A stretch of DNA of 64,000 nucleotides, taken from Chamaea fasciata (lineage: Eukaryota > Chordata > Aves > Passeriformes > Sylviidae). The stretch spans positions 62,001 through 126,000 of the forward strand of contig JARCOQ010000077.1 of assembly GCA_029207755.1 (NCBI GenBank). The letters are read 5' to 3'. A program made the translations under genes and the position numbers. Under the pieces are notes generated by a model that saw only the letters and a program-made list of their open reading frames with translations, had not been told where the DNA came from and did not search any database. Position 1 is the stretch's first letter. Every line of letters starts with the position of its first letter. Shown piece by piece: positions 43,581-55,988 of the stretch.

Positions 43581-46500
43581 ATGTCTGTTTGTAGTAGACC
43601 TTTGGCTCTCCAAGGGAAGCCAGGCTTCCAGCTTGCGGCAGCCTGCATCTGGAAGCAATCCTGTTCCGTTTGGGATTGTAGGTGGCTGAGGCCTGGTGCC
43701 CGGCAGAGGGAGTTGGTCAGAAAGGATGGCCTGTTTCCAGGGGTAAGTAAAGTCAGCTGCCCAGGTGCCTGATGTCAGTTTGTAGGAGGCCTTTGGCCCT
43801 CCAAGGGAAGCAATTCTTCCAGTTTGTGGCAGCTTGCATCTGGAAGAAATCCTGTTCCGTTCGGGATTGTAGGTGGCCGAGTCCAGGTGCCCGGCAGAGG
43901 GAGTTGGGAACAAATGATGGCCTGTTTCCAGGGGTAAGTAAAGTCAGCTGCCCAGGTGCCTGATGTCAGTTTGTTGCAGGCCTATGGCCCCCCAAGTGAT
44001 GCTAGTCTTCCTGTTCAAGGCAGCTTGCATCTTGAAAAAATCCTGTTCCGTTCAAGATTGTAGGTGGCCTAAGCCGGTGCCCGGCAGAGGGAGTGGGGAA
44101 CAAAGGATGGCCTGTTTTTAGGGGTAAGTAAAGTCAGCTGCCCAGGTGCCTGATGTCAGTTTGTAGGAGGCCTTTGGCCCTCCATGGGAAGCCAGGCTTC
44201 CTGCTTGTGGCAGCTTGCATCTGGCAGAAATCCTGTTCCGTTCGGGATTGTAGGTGGCTGAGGCCTGGTTCCCGGCAGAGGAAGTTGGGCACAAAGGATG
44301 GCCTGTTTCCAGGGGTAAGTAAAGTCAGCTGCCCAGGTGCCTGATGTCAGTTTGTAGGAGGCCTTTGGCCCTCTAAGGGAAGCCAGGCTTCCAGCTTGTG
44401 GCAGCTTGCATCTGGAAGAAATCCTGTTCCATTTTGGATTATAGGTGCACGGAGCCGGGTGCCCGGCAGAGGGAGTTGGGAACAAAGGATGGCCTGTTTC
44501 CTGAGGAAAGTAAAGTCAGCTGCCCAGGTGCCTGATGTCAGTTTGTAGGAGGCCTTTGGCCCTCCATGGGAAGCCAGGCTTCCTGCTTGTGGCAGCTTGC
44601 ATCTGGCAGAAATCCTGTTCCGTTCGGGATTGTAGGTGGCTGAGGCCTGGTTCCCGGCAGAGGAAGTTGGGCACAAAGGATGGCCTGTTTCCAGGGGTAA
44701 GTAAAGTCAGCTGCCCAGGTGCCTGATGTCAGTTTGTAGGAGGTCTTTGGCCCTCTAAGGGAAGCCAGGCTTCCAGCTTGTGGCTCCTTGCATCTGGAAG
44801 AAATCCTGTTCCATTTAGGATTATAGGTGCACGGAGCCGGGTGCCCGGCAGAGGGAGTTGGGAAGAAAGGATGGCCTGTTTCCTGAGGAAAGTAAAGTCA
44901 GCTGCCCAGGTGCCTGATGTCAGTTTGTAGGAGGCCTTTGGCCCTCCAAGGGAAGCCAGGCTTCCAGCTTGTGGCAGCTTGCATCTGGAAGAAATCCTGT
45001 TCCGTTTGGGATTGTAGGTGGCCGAGGCCTGGTGCCCGGCAGAGGGAGTTGGGCACAAAGGATGGCCTGTTTCCAGGGGTAAGTAAAGTCAGCTGCCCTG
45101 GTGCCTCATGTCAGTTTGTAGGAGGCTTTTGGCCCTCCAAGGGAAGCCAGGCTTCCAGCTTGTGGCAGCTTGCATCTGGAAGAAATCCTGTTCCGTTTGC
45201 GATTGTAGGTGGCCGAGGCCTGGTGCCCGGCAGAGGGAGTTGGGCACAAAGGATGGCCTGTTTCCAGGGGTAAGTAAAGTCAGCTGCCCAGGTGCCTGAT
45301 GTCAGTTTGTAGAAGGCTTTTGACCCGCTAAGGGAAGGTAGTCTTCCAGTTTGTGGCAGCTTGCATCTGGAAGAAATCCTGTTCCGTTCGGGATTGTAGG
45401 TGGCCGAGGCCAGGTGCCCGGCACAGGGAGTTGGGAACATAGGATGGCCTGTTTCCAGGGGTAAGTAAAGTCAGCTGCCCAGGTGCCTGATGTCAGTTTG
45501 TAGGAGGCCTTTGGCTCTCCAAGGGAAGCTAGTCTTCCAGTTCGTGGCAGCATGCATCTGGAAGAAGTTCTGTTCCGTTCGGGATTGTAGGTGGCCGAGG
45601 CCAGGTGCCCGGCAGAGGGAGTTGGGCACAAAGGATGGCCTGTTTCCAGGGGTAAGTAAAGTCAGCTGCCCAGGTGCCTGATGTCAGTTTGTAGGAGGCC
45701 TTTGGCCCTCCATGGGAAGCCAGGCTTCCTGCTTGTGGCAGCTTGCATCTGGCAGAAATTCTTTTCCGTTCGGGATTGTAGGTGGCCGAGGCCTGGTGCC
45801 CGGCTGAGGGAGTTGGGAACAAAGGATGGCCTGTTTCCAGAGGTAAGTAAAGTCATCTGCCCAGGTGCCTGATGTCAGTTTGTAGGAGGCCTTTGGCTTT
45901 CCAAGGGAAGCAAGTCTTCCAGTTTGTGGCACCTTGCATCTGGAAGAAATCCTGTTCCGTTCGGGATTGTAGGTGGCCGAGGCCTGGTGCCCAGCAGAGG
46001 GAGTTGGGCACAAATGATGGCCTGTTTCCAGGGGTAAGTAAAGTCAGCTGCCCAGGTGCCTGATGTCAGTTTGTTACAGGCCTATGGCCCCCCAAGTGAT
46101 GCTAGTCTTCCTGTTCAAGGCAGCTTGCATCTTGAAAAAATCCTGTTCCGTTCAAGATTGTAGGTGGCTGAAGCCAGGTGCCCGGCAGAGGGAGTTGGGA
46201 ACAAAGGATGGCCTGTATCCAGGGGTAAGTAAAGTCAGCTGCCCAGGTGCCTGATGTCAGTTTGTAGGAGGCCTTTGGCCCTCCATGGGAAGCCAGGCTT
46301 CCTGCTTGTGGCAGCTTGCATCTGGAATAAATCCTGTTCCGTTCGGGATTGTAGGTGCAAGGAGCCGGGTTCCCGGCAGAGGGCGTTGGGCACAAAGATG
46401 GCCTGTTTCCAGGGGTAAGTAAAGTCAGCTGCCCAGGTGCCTGATGTCACTTTGCAGGAGGCCTTTGGCCCTCCATGGGAAGCCAGGCTTCCTGCTTGTG

Positions 46501-46825
46501 GCAGCTTGCATCTGGAAGAAATCCTGTTCCGTTCGGGATTGTAGGTGGCCGAGGCCTGGTGCCCGGCAGAGGGAGTTGGGCACAAAGGATGGCCTGTATC
46601 CAGGGGTAAGTAAAGTCAGCTGCCCAGGTGCCTTATGTCAGTTTGCAGGGGGCAATTGTTCCTCCATGGGAAGCCAGGCTTCCTGCTTGTGGCAGCTTGC
46701 ATCTGGAAGAAATCCTGTTCCGTTCGGGATTGTAGGTGCCCGGAGCCAGGTGCCCTGCAGAGGGAGTTGGGAACAAAGGATGGCCTGTTTCCAGGGGTAA
46801 GTAAAGTCAGCTGCGCAGGTGCCTG

Positions 46826-47016
46826 ATGTCAGTTTGTAGCAGGCCTTTGGCCCTCTAAGGGAAGGTAGTCTTCCAGTTTGTGGTAGCTTGCATCTGGAAG
46901 AAATCCTGTTCCGTTAAGGATCGTAGGTGGCCGAGGCCTGGTGCCCGGCTGAGGGAGTTGGGCACAAATGATGGCCTGTTTCCTGGGGTAAGTAAAGTCA
47001 GCTGCCCAGGTGCCTG
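46826..47016. repeat. Extra H37-like monomer between H29 and H30 in C3
   Basis: This unit begins like H37 ('gcaggcctttggccctctaa', 'gtggtagcttgc', 'gttaaggatcg') but ends like H34 ('cggctgaggg', 'gcacaaatgatgg'), with 'tttcctggggtaag'. It is absent from C1, where H29 (28692) is followed directly by H30 (28883). It adds exactly 191 bp to the C1-C3 offset (17943 becomes 18134). Confidence 0.8.
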
Positions 47017-48882
47017 ATGACAGTTTGTAGGAGGCCTTTGGCTTTCCAAGGGAAGCAAGTCTTCCAGATTGTGGTAGCTTGCATCCTGAAGAAATCCTGT
47101 TCCGTTCAGGATTGTAGGTGGCCGAGGCCAGGTGCCCGGCAGAGGGAGTTGGGCACAAAGGATGGCCTTTTTCCAGGGGTAAGTAAAGTCAGCTGCCCAG
47201 GTGCCTGATGTCAGTTTGTTGCAGGCCTATGGCCCCCCAAGTGATGCTAGTCTTCCTGTTCAAGGCGGCTTGCATCTTGAAAAAATCCTGTTCCGTTCAA
47301 GATTGTAGGTGGCTGAAGCCGGGTGCCCGGCTGAGGGAGTGGGGAACAAAGGATGGCCTGTTTCCAGGGGTAAGTAAAGTCAGCTGCCCAGGTGCCTGAT
47401 GTCAGTTTGTAGGAGGCCTTTGGCCCTCCATGGGAAGCCAGGCTTCCTGCTTGTGGCAGCTTGCATCTGGCAGTAATCCTGTTCCGTCCGGGATTGTAGG
47501 TGGCTGAGGCCTGGTTCCCGGCAGAGGAAGTTGGGCACAAATGATGGCCTGTTTCCAGGGGTAAGTAAAGTCAGCTGCCCAGGTGCCTGATGTCAGTTTG
47601 TAGGAGGCCTTTGGCCCTCTAAGGGAAGCTAGTGTTCCAGTTTGTGGCAGCTTGCATCTGGAAGAAATCCTGTTCCGTTCGGGATTGTAGGTGGCCGAGG
47701 CCAGGTGCCCGGCAGAGGGAGTTGGGCACAAAGGATGGCCTGTTTCCAGGGGTAAGTAAAGTCAGCTGCCCAGGTGCCTGATGTCAGTTTGTAGGAGGCC
47801 TTTGGCCCTCCATGGGAAGCCAGGCTTCCTGCTTGTGGCAGCTTGCATCTGGAAGAAATCCTGTTGCGTTTAGGATCGTAGGTGGCCGAGGCCTGGTGCC
47901 CGGCTGAGGGAGTTGGGCACAAATGATGGCCTTTTTCCAGGGGTAAGTAAAGTCAGCTGCCCAGGTGCCTGATGTCAGTTTGTAGGAGGCCTTTGGCTCT
48001 CCAAGGGAAGCAAGTCTTCCAGTTTGTGGCAGCTTGCATCTGGAAGAAATCCTGTTCCATTTAGGATTATAGGTGCACGGAGCCGGGTGCCCGGCAGAGG
48101 GAGTTGGGAAGAAAGGATGGCCTGTTTCCTGAGGAAAGTAAAGTCAGCTGCCCAGGTGCCTGATGTCAGTTTGTAGCAGGCCTATGGACCCCAAGTGATG
48201 GTAGTCTTCCTGTTCAAGGCAGCTTGCATCTGGCAGAAATCCTGTTCCGTTCAAGATTGTAGGTGGCTGAAGCCGGATGCCCGGCTGAGGGAGTTGGGAA
48301 CAAAGGATGGCCTGTTTCCAGGGGTAAGTAAAGTCAGCTGCCCAGGTGCCTGATGTCAGTTTGTAGCAGGCCTTTGGCCCTCTAAGGGAAGGTAGTCTTC
48401 CAGTTTGTGGTAGCTTGCATCTGGAAGAAATCCTGTTCCGTTAAGGATCGTAGGTGGCCGAGGCCTGGTGCCCGGCAGAGGGAGTTGGGAACCTAGGACG
48501 GCCTGTTTCCAGGGGTAAGTAAAGTCAGCTGCCCAGGTGCCTGATGTCAGTTTGTAGGAGGCCTTTGGCCCTCCAAGGGAAGCTAGTCTTCCCGTTCGTG
48601 GCAGAATGCATCTTGAAGAAGTCCTGATCCGTTCGGGATTGTAGGTGGCCGAGGCCAGGTGCCCGGCAGAGGGAGTTGGGAACAAAGGATGGCCTGTTTC
48701 CAGTGGTAAGTAAAGTCAGCTACCCAGGTGCCTGATGTCAGTTTGCAGGTGGCAATTGTTCCTCCATGGGAAGCCAGGTTCCTGCTTGTGGCAGCTTGCA
48801 TCTGGAATAAATCCTGTTCCGTTCGGGATTGTAGGTGGCCAAGGCCAGGTGCCCGGCAGACGGAGTTTGGCACAGATGATGG

Positions 48883-48900
48883 CCTGTTTCCAGGTAAGTA
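48883..48900 (+). other. Recursive-splice-site-like motif (H39, C3)
   Basis: Third copy of the abutting CAG|GTAAGTA arrangement (CAG 48891-48893, GTAAGTA from 48894), preserved in the C3 copy of H39. Confidence 0.4.
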
Positions 48901-49495
48901 AAATCAGCTGCCCAGGTGCCTGATGTCAGTTTGTAGGAGGCCTTTGGCCCTCCATGGGAAGGTAGTCTTCCAGTTTGTGGCACCTTGCATCTGGAAGAAT
49001 TCCTGTTTTGTTCGGGATTGTAGGTGGCCGACGCCTGGTGCCCTGCTGAGGGAGTTGGGCACAAAGCATGGCCTGTTTTCAGAGGTAAGTAAAGTCAGCT
49101 GCCCAGGTGCCTGATGTCAGTTTGTAGGAGGCCTTTGGCCCTCCATGGGAAGCCAGGCTTCCTGCTTGTGGCAGCTTGCATCTGGCAGAAATCCTGTTCC
49201 GTTTGGGATTGTAGGTGGCCGCGGCCTGGTTCCCGGCAGAGGGAGTTGGGCACAAAGGATGGCCTGTTTCCAGGGGTAAGTAAAGTCAGCTGCCCAGGTG
49301 CCTGATGTCAGTTTGTAGCAGGCCTTTGGCCCTCTAAGGGAAGGTAGTCTTCCAGTTTGTGGCAGCTTGCATCTGGAAGAAATCCTGTTCCGTTTAGGAT
49401 CGTAGGTGGCCGAGGCCAGGTGCCCGGCTGAGGGAGTTGGGCACAAAGGATGACCTGTTTCCAGAAATAAGTAAAGTCATCTGCCCAGGTGCCTG

Positions 49496-51978
49496 ATGTC
49501 AGTTTGTAGGAGGCCTTTGTCCCCCCAAGTGATGCTAGTCTTCCAGTTCAAGGCAGCTTGAATCTTGAAAAAATCCTGTTCCGTTCAAGATTTTAGGTGG
49601 CTGAAGCCAGGTGCCCGGCAGAGGGAGTTGGGAACAAAGGATGGCCTGTTTTTAAGGGTAAGTAAAGTCAGCTGCCCAGGTGCCTGATGTCAGTTTGTAG
49701 GAGGCCTTTGGCCCTCCATGGGAAGCCAGGCTTCCAGCTTCTGGCAGCTTGCATCTGGAAGAAATCCTGATTCGTTCGGGATTGTAAGTGCACGGAGCCG
49801 GGTTCCCGGCAGAGGGCGTTGGGAACAAAGGATGGCCTGTTTCCAGGGGTAAGTAAAGTCAGCTGCCCAGGTGCCTGATGTCAGTTTGTAGGAGGCCTTT
49901 GGCCCTCCAAGGGAAGGCAGGCTTCCAGCTTGTGGCAGCTTGCATCTGGAAGAAATCCTGATCCGTTCGGGATTGTAGGTGGCCGGAGCCAGGTGCCCTG
50001 CTGAGGGAGTTGGGTACAAAGGATGGCCTGTTTCCATGGGTAAATAAACTCAGCTGCCCAGGTGCCTGATGTCAGTTTGTAGTAGGCCTTTGGCTCTCCA
50101 AGGGAAGCCAGGCTTCCAGCTTGTGGCAGCTTGCATCTGGAAGAAATCCTGTTCCGTTTGGGATTGTAGGTGGCCGAGGCCTGGTGCCCGGCAGAGGGAG
50201 TTGGGCACAAAGGATGGCCTGTTTCCAGGGGTAAATAAAGTCAGCTGCCCAGGTGCCTGATGTCAGTTTGTAGTAGGCCTTTGGCTCTCCTTGGGAAGCT
50301 AGTCTTCCAGTTTGTGGCAGCTTGCATCTTGAAGAAATCTTGTTCCGTTCGGGATTGTAGGTGGCCAAGGCCAGGTGCCCGGCAGAGGGAGTTTGGCACA
50401 AAGGATGGCCTGTTTCCAGGGGTAAGTAAAGTCAGCTGCCCAGGTGCCTGATGTCAGTCTGTAGGAGGCCTTTGGCCCTCCTTGGGAAGGAAGTCTTCCT
50501 GTTTGTGGCACCTTGCATCTGGAAGAAATCCTGTTTCGTTCGGGATTGTAGGTTGCCGACGCCTGGTGCCCGGCAGAGGGAGTTGGGCACAAAGGATGGC
50601 ATGTTTTCAGAGGTAAGTACAGTCAGCAGCCCAGGTGCCTGATGTCAGTTTGTAGGAGGCCTTTGGCCCTCCATGGGAAGCCAGGCTTCCTGCTTGTGGC
50701 AGCTTGCATCTCTCAGAAATCCTGTTCCGTTCAGGATTTTAGGTGGCCGAGGCCTGGTGCCCGGCAGAGGGAGTTGGGCACAAAGGATGGCCTGTTTCCA
50801 GGGGTAAGTAAAGTCAGCTGCCCAGGTGCCTGATGTCAGTTTGTAGCAGGCCTTTGGCCCTCTAAGGGAAGGTAGTCTTCCAGTTTCTGGCAGCTTGCAT
50901 CTGGAAGAAATCCTGTTCCGTTTAGGATCGTAGGTGGCCGAGTCCAGGTGCCCGGCAGAGGGAGTTGGGAACAAAGGATGGCCTGTTTCCAGAGGTAAGT
51001 AAAGTCATCTGCCCAGGTGCCTGATGTCAGTTTGTAGGAGGCCTTTGGCCCCCCAAGTGATGCTAGTCTTCCATTTCAAGGCAGCTTGCATCTTGAAAAA
51101 ATCCTGTTCTGTTCAAGATTGTAGGTGGCTGAAGCCAGGTGCCCGGCAGAGGGAGTTGGGCACAAAGGATGGTCTGTTTTTAGGGGTAAGTAAAGTCAGC
51201 TGTTCAGGTGCCTGATGTCAGTTTGCAGGTGGCAATTGTTCCTCCATGGGAAGCCAGGCTTCCAGCTTGTGGCAGTTTGCATCTGGAAGAAATCCTGTTC
51301 CGTTTGGGATTGTAGGTGGCTGAGGCCTGGTGCCCAGCAGAGGGAGTTGGGCACAAAGGATGGCCTGTTTCCAGAGGTAAGTAAAGTCAGCTGCCCAGGT
51401 GCCTGATGTCAGTTTGTAGCAGGCCTTTGGCCCTCTAAGGGAAGGTAGTCTTCCAGTTTGTGGCAGCTTGCATCTGGAAGAAATGCTGTTCCGTTTGGGA
51501 TTGTAGCTGGCCGAGCCCAGGTGCCCGGCAGAGGGAGTTGGGCACAAATGATGGCCTGTTTCCAGGGGTAAGTAAAGTCAGCTGCCCCGGTGCCTGATGT
51601 CAGTTTGTTGCAGGCCTATGGCCCCCCACGTGATGCTAGTCTTCCTGTTCAAGGCAGCTTGCATCTTGAAAAAATCCTGTTCCGTTCAAGATTGTAGGTG
51701 GCTGAGGCCTGGTTCCCGGCAGAGGAAGTTGGGCACAAAGGATGGCCTGTTTCCAGGGGTAAGTAAAGCCAGCTGCCCAGGTGCCTGATGTCAGTTTGCA
51801 GGTGGCAATTGTTCCTCCAAGGGAAGCTAGTCTTCCAGTACGTGGCAGCATGCATCTGGAAGAAATCCTGTTCCGTTCGGGATTGTAGGTGGCCGAGGCC
51901 AGGTGCCCGGCAGAGGGAGTTGGGCACAAAGGATGGCCTGTTTCCAGGGGTAAGTAAAGTCAGCTGCCCAGGTGCCTG
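49496..51978. repeat. Long HOR, copy C4, truncated after 13 monomers
   Basis: Units H1-H6, H7a, H7b and H8-H11 and the H12/H4-type hybrid (51788) follow C3 at a constant offset of 10117 bp. The array then leaves the HOR order at 51979. Because the last unit is the hybrid form found only at the end of the first H5-H12 run, C4 probably derives from a copy that carried the nested duplication and was cut at that boundary. Its last unit ends in 'gtaagtaaag' rather than 'gtaaataaag', placing the switch within that unit. Confidence 0.83.
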
Positions 51979-53123
51979 ATGTCAGTTTGTAGGAGGCCTT
52001 TGGCCCTCCATGGGAAGCCAGGCTTCCTGCTTGTGGCAGCTTGCATCTGGAAGAAATCCTGTTCCCTTTAGGATCGTAGGTGGCCGAGGCCTGGTGCCCG
52101 GCTGAGGGAGTTGGGCACAAAGGATGGCCTGTTTCCAGGGGTAAGTAAAGTCAGCTGCCCAGGTGCCTGATGTCAGTTTGTAGGAGGCCTTTGGCCCTCC
52201 AAGGGAAGCAAGTCTTCCAGTTTGTGGCAGCTTGCATCTGGAAGAAATCCTGTTCCGTTCGGGATTGTAGGTGGCCGAGGCAAGGTGCCCGGCAGAGGGA
52301 GTTGGGCACAAATGATGGCCTGTTTCCAGGGGTAAGTAAAGTCAGCTGCCCAGGTGCCTGATGTCAGTTTGTAGGAGGCCTATGGCCCCCCAAGTGATGG
52401 TAGTCTTCCTGTTCAAGGCAGCTTGCATCTTGAAAAAATCCTGTTCCGTTCAAGATTGTAGGTGGCTGAAGCCGGATGCCCGGCTGAGGGAGTTTGGAAC
52501 AAAGGATGGCCTGTTTTTAGGGGTAAGTAAAGTCAGCTGCCCAGGTGCCTGATGTCATTTTTAGGAGGCCTTTGGCCCTCCATGGGAAGCCAGGCTTCCT
52601 GCTTGTGGCAGCTTGCATCTGGCAGAAATCCTGTTCCGTTCAGGATTGTAGGTGGCTGAGGCCTGGTTCCCGGCAGAGGAAGTTGGGCACAAAGGATGGC
52701 CTGTTTCCAGGGGGAAGTAAAGTCAGCTGCCCAGGTGCCTGATGTCAGTTTGTAGGAGGCCTTTGGCCCTCTAAGGGAAGCTAGTCTTCCAGTTTGTGGC
52801 AGCTTGCATCTGGAAGAAATGCTGTTCCGTTCGGGATTGTAGGTGGCCAAGGCCAGGTGCCCGGCAGAGGGAGTTGGGCACAAATGATGGCCTGTTTCCA
52901 GGGGTAAGTAAAGTCAGCTGCCCAGGTGCCTGATATCAGTTTGTAGGAGGCCTTTGGCCCTCCAAGGGAAGCTAGTCTTCCAGTTCGTGGCAGCATGCAT
53001 CTGGAAGAAGTCCTGTTCCGTTCGGGATTGTAGGTGGCCGAGGCCAGGTGCCCGGCAGAGGGAGTTGGGTACAAAGGATGGCCTGTTTCCAGGGGTAAGT
53101 AAAGTCAGCTGCCCAGGTGCCTG
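51979..53123. repeat. Six transition monomers between HOR families
   Basis: Units at 51979, 52170, 52361, 52552, 52742 and 52933 resemble long-HOR types but do not follow their order. For example, 52361 is a 'tgatggt' form close to H36, and 52552 has a shortened 'gtcatttttagg' start. They separate the end of C4 from the first 15-mer copy. No gene is visible. Confidence 0.75.
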
Positions 53124-55034
53124 ATGTCACTTTGTAGGAGGCCTTTGGCCCTCCATGGGAAGCCAGGCTTCCTGCTTGTGGCAGCTTGCATCTGGCAGAA
53201 ATCCTGTTCCGTTCGGGATTGTAGGTGGCTGAGGCCTGGTTCCCGGCAGAGGGAGTTGGGCACAAATGATGGCCTGTTTCCAGGGGTAAGTAAAGTCAGC
53301 TGCCCAGGTGCCTGATGTAAGTTTATAGCAGGCCTTTGGCCCGCTAAGGGAAGGTAGTCTTCCAGTTTGTGGCAGCTTGCATCTGGAAGAAATCCTGTTC
53401 CGTTTAGGATCGTAGGTGGCCGAGGCCTGGTGCCCAACAGAGGGAGTTGGGAACAAAGGATGGCCTGTTTCCAGGGGTAAGTAAAGTCATGTACCCAGGT
53501 GCCTGATGTCAGTTTGTAGGAGGCCTTTGGCCCTCCAAGGGAAGCAAGTCTTCCAGTTTGTGGCAGCTTGGATCTGGAAGAAATCCTGTTCCGTTCGGGA
53601 TTGTAGGTGGCCGAGACTACGTGCCCGGCAGAGGGAGTTGGGCACAAATGATGGCCTGTTTCCAGGGGTAAGTAAAGTCAGCTGCCCAGGTGCCTGATGT
53701 CAGTTTGTTACAGGCCTATGGCCCCCCAAGTGATGCTAGTCTTCCTGTTCAAGGCAGCTTGCATCTTGAAAAAATCCTGTTCCGTTCAAGATTGTAGGTG
53801 GCTGAAGCCAGGTGCCCGGCAGAGGGAGTTGGGAACAAAGGATGGCCTGTTTTTAGGGGTAAGTAAAGTCAGCTGCCCAGGTGCCTGATGTCAGTTTGTA
53901 GGAGGCCTTTGGCCCTCCATGGGAAGCCAGGCTTCCTGCTTGTGGCAGCTTGCATCTGGAAGAAATCCTGTTCCGTTCGGGATTGTAGGTGCACGGAGCC
54001 GGGTTCCCGGCAGCGGGCGTTGGGCACAAAGGATGGCCTGTTTCCAGGGGTAAGTAAAGTCAGATGCCCAGGTGCCTGATGTCAGTTTGTAGGAGGCCTT
54101 TGGCCCTCCATGGGAAGCCAGGCTTCCTGCTTGTGGCAGCTTGCATCTGGCAGAAATCCTGTTCCGTTCGGGATTGTAGGTGGCTGAGGCCTGGTTCCCG
54201 GCAGAGGGAGTTGGGCACAAAGGATGGCCTGTTTCCAGGGGTAAGTAAAGTCAGCTGCCCAGGTGCCTGATGTAAGTTTATAGCAGGCCATTGGCCCGCT
54301 AAGGGAAGGTAGTCTTCCAGTTTGTGGCAGCTTGCATCTGGAAGAAATCCAGTTCCGTTTAGGATCGTAGGTGGCCGAGGCCTGGTGCCCGGCTGAGGGA
54401 GTTGGGAACAAAGGATGGCCTGTTTCCAGGGGTAAGTAAAGTCATGCACCCAGGTGCCTGATTTCAGTTTGTAGGAGGCCTTTGGCCCTCCAAGGGAAGC
54501 AAGTCTTCCAGTTTGTGGCAGCTTGGATCTGGAAGAAATCCTGTTCCGTTCGGGATTGTAGGTGGCCGAGACTACGTGCCCGGCAGAGGGAGTTGGGCAC
54601 AAATGATGGCCTGTTTCCAGGGGTAAGTAAAGTCAGCTGCCCAGGTGCCTGATGTCAGTTTGTTACAGGCCTATGGCCCCCCAAGTGATGCTAGTCTTCC
54701 TGTTCAAGGCAGCTTGCATCTTGAAAAAATCCTGTTCCGTTCAAGATTGTAGGTGGCTGAAGCCAGGTGCCCGGCAGAGGGAGTTGGGAACAAAGGATGG
54801 CCTGTTTTTAGGGGCGAAGTAAAGTCAGCTGCCCAGGTGCCTGATGTCAGTTTGTAGGAGGCCTTTGGCCCTCCATGGGAAGCCAGGCTTCCTGCTTGTG
54901 GCAGCTTGCATCTGGAAGAAATCCTGTTCCGTTCGGGATTGTAGGTGCACGGAGCCGGGTTCCCGGCAGCGGGCGTTGGGCACAAAGGATGGCCTGTTTC
55001 CAGGGGTAAGTAAAGTCAGCTGCCCAGGTGCCTG
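53124..55034. repeat. Five-monomer block duplicated inside the 15-mer
   Basis: Units a-e (53124-54078) and a'-e' (54079-55034) match in order, 955-956 bp apart. They have already diverged at a few fixed places: b has 'ggcctttggcccgc' where b' has 'ggccattggcccgc', and c' begins 'gatttcag'. These differences are kept in E2 and E3, so the five-unit duplication is older than the amplification of the 15-mer. Confidence 0.86.
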
Positions 55035-55988
55035 ATGTCAGTTTGTAGGAGGCCTTTGGCCCTCCATGAGAAGCCAGGCTTCCAGCTTGTGGCAGCTTGC
55101 ATCTGGAAGAAATCCTGTTCCGTTTGGGATTGTAGGTGGCCGAGGCCTGGTGCCCGGCAGAGGGAGTTGGGCACAAAGGATGGCCTGTTTCCAGGGGTAA
55201 GTAAAGTCAGCTGCCCAGGTGCCTGATGTCAGTTTGCAGGTGGCAATTGTTCCTCCATGGGAAACCAGGCTTCCTGCTTGTGGCAGCTTGCATCTGGAAG
55301 AAATCCTGTTCCGTTCGGGATTGTAGGTGGCTGGAGCCAGGTGCCCTGCTGAGGGAGTTGGGTACAAAGGATGGCCTGTTTCCAGGGGTAAATAAAGTCA
55401 GCTGCCCAGGTGCCTGATGTCAGTTTGTAGGAGGCCTTTGGCCCTCCATGGGAAGCCAGGCTTCCTGCTTGTGGCAGCTTGCATCTGAAAGAAATGCTGT
55501 TCCGTTCGGGATTGTAGGTGACCGCATCCAGGTGCCCTGCTGAGGGAGTTGGGAAAAAAGGATGGCCTGTTTCCAGGGTAAGTAAAGTCAGCTGCCCAGG
55601 TGCCTGGTGTCAGTTTGTAAGAGGCCTTTGGAACTCCAAGGGAAGCCGGGCTTCCAGTTTGTGGCAGCTTGCATCTGGAAGAAATCCTGTTCCGTTTGGG
55701 ATTGTAGGTGGCCGAGGCCAGGTGCCCGGCAGAGGGAGTTGGGCACAAAGGATGGCCTGTTTCCAGGGGGAAGTAAAGTCAGCTGCCCAGGTGCCTGATG
55801 TCAGTTTGTAGGAGGCCTTTGGCCCTCTAAGGGAAGCTAGTCTTCCAGTTTGTGGCAGCTTGCATCTGGAAGAAATCCTGTTCCCTTTAGGATCGTAGGT
55901 GGCCGAGGCCTGGTGCCCGGCGGAGGGAGGTGGGCACAAAGGATGGCCTGTTTCCAGAGGTAAGTAAAGTCATGTACCCAGGTGCCTG
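53124..55988. repeat. 15-mer HOR, copy E1 (2865 bp)
   Basis: Unit order is a b c d e a' b' c' d' e' f g h i j. Markers: b has 'gtaagtttatagcagg'; c has 'cagcttggatctgg' and 'gagactacgtgcc'; d is the 'gttacaggcctatgg', 'tgatgct' type; e has 'gtgcacggagcc' and 'cagcgggcg'; g is a 'gcaggtggcaattg' unit; i has 'gtaagaggcctttggaac'. Monomer starts are 53124, 53315, 53506, 53697, 53888, 54079, 54270, 54461, 54652, 54844, 55035, 55226, 55417, 55607 and 55798. Confidence 0.88.

Larger units (their letters stand above)
39379..49495. repeat. Long HOR, copy C3 (10117 bp, 53 monomers)
   Basis: This is the most complete copy. It contains H1-H42 with H2 present (39570), H7a and H7b separate, H5-H12 duplicated (40143-43580), and one extra unit between H29 and H30 (46826). 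The count agrees with C1: 42, plus one for the split H7, plus nine for the duplication, plus one insert, gives 53. Many units are identical to their C1 or C2 counterparts or differ at single bases, so the copies are recent or well homogenised. Confidence 0.87.
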
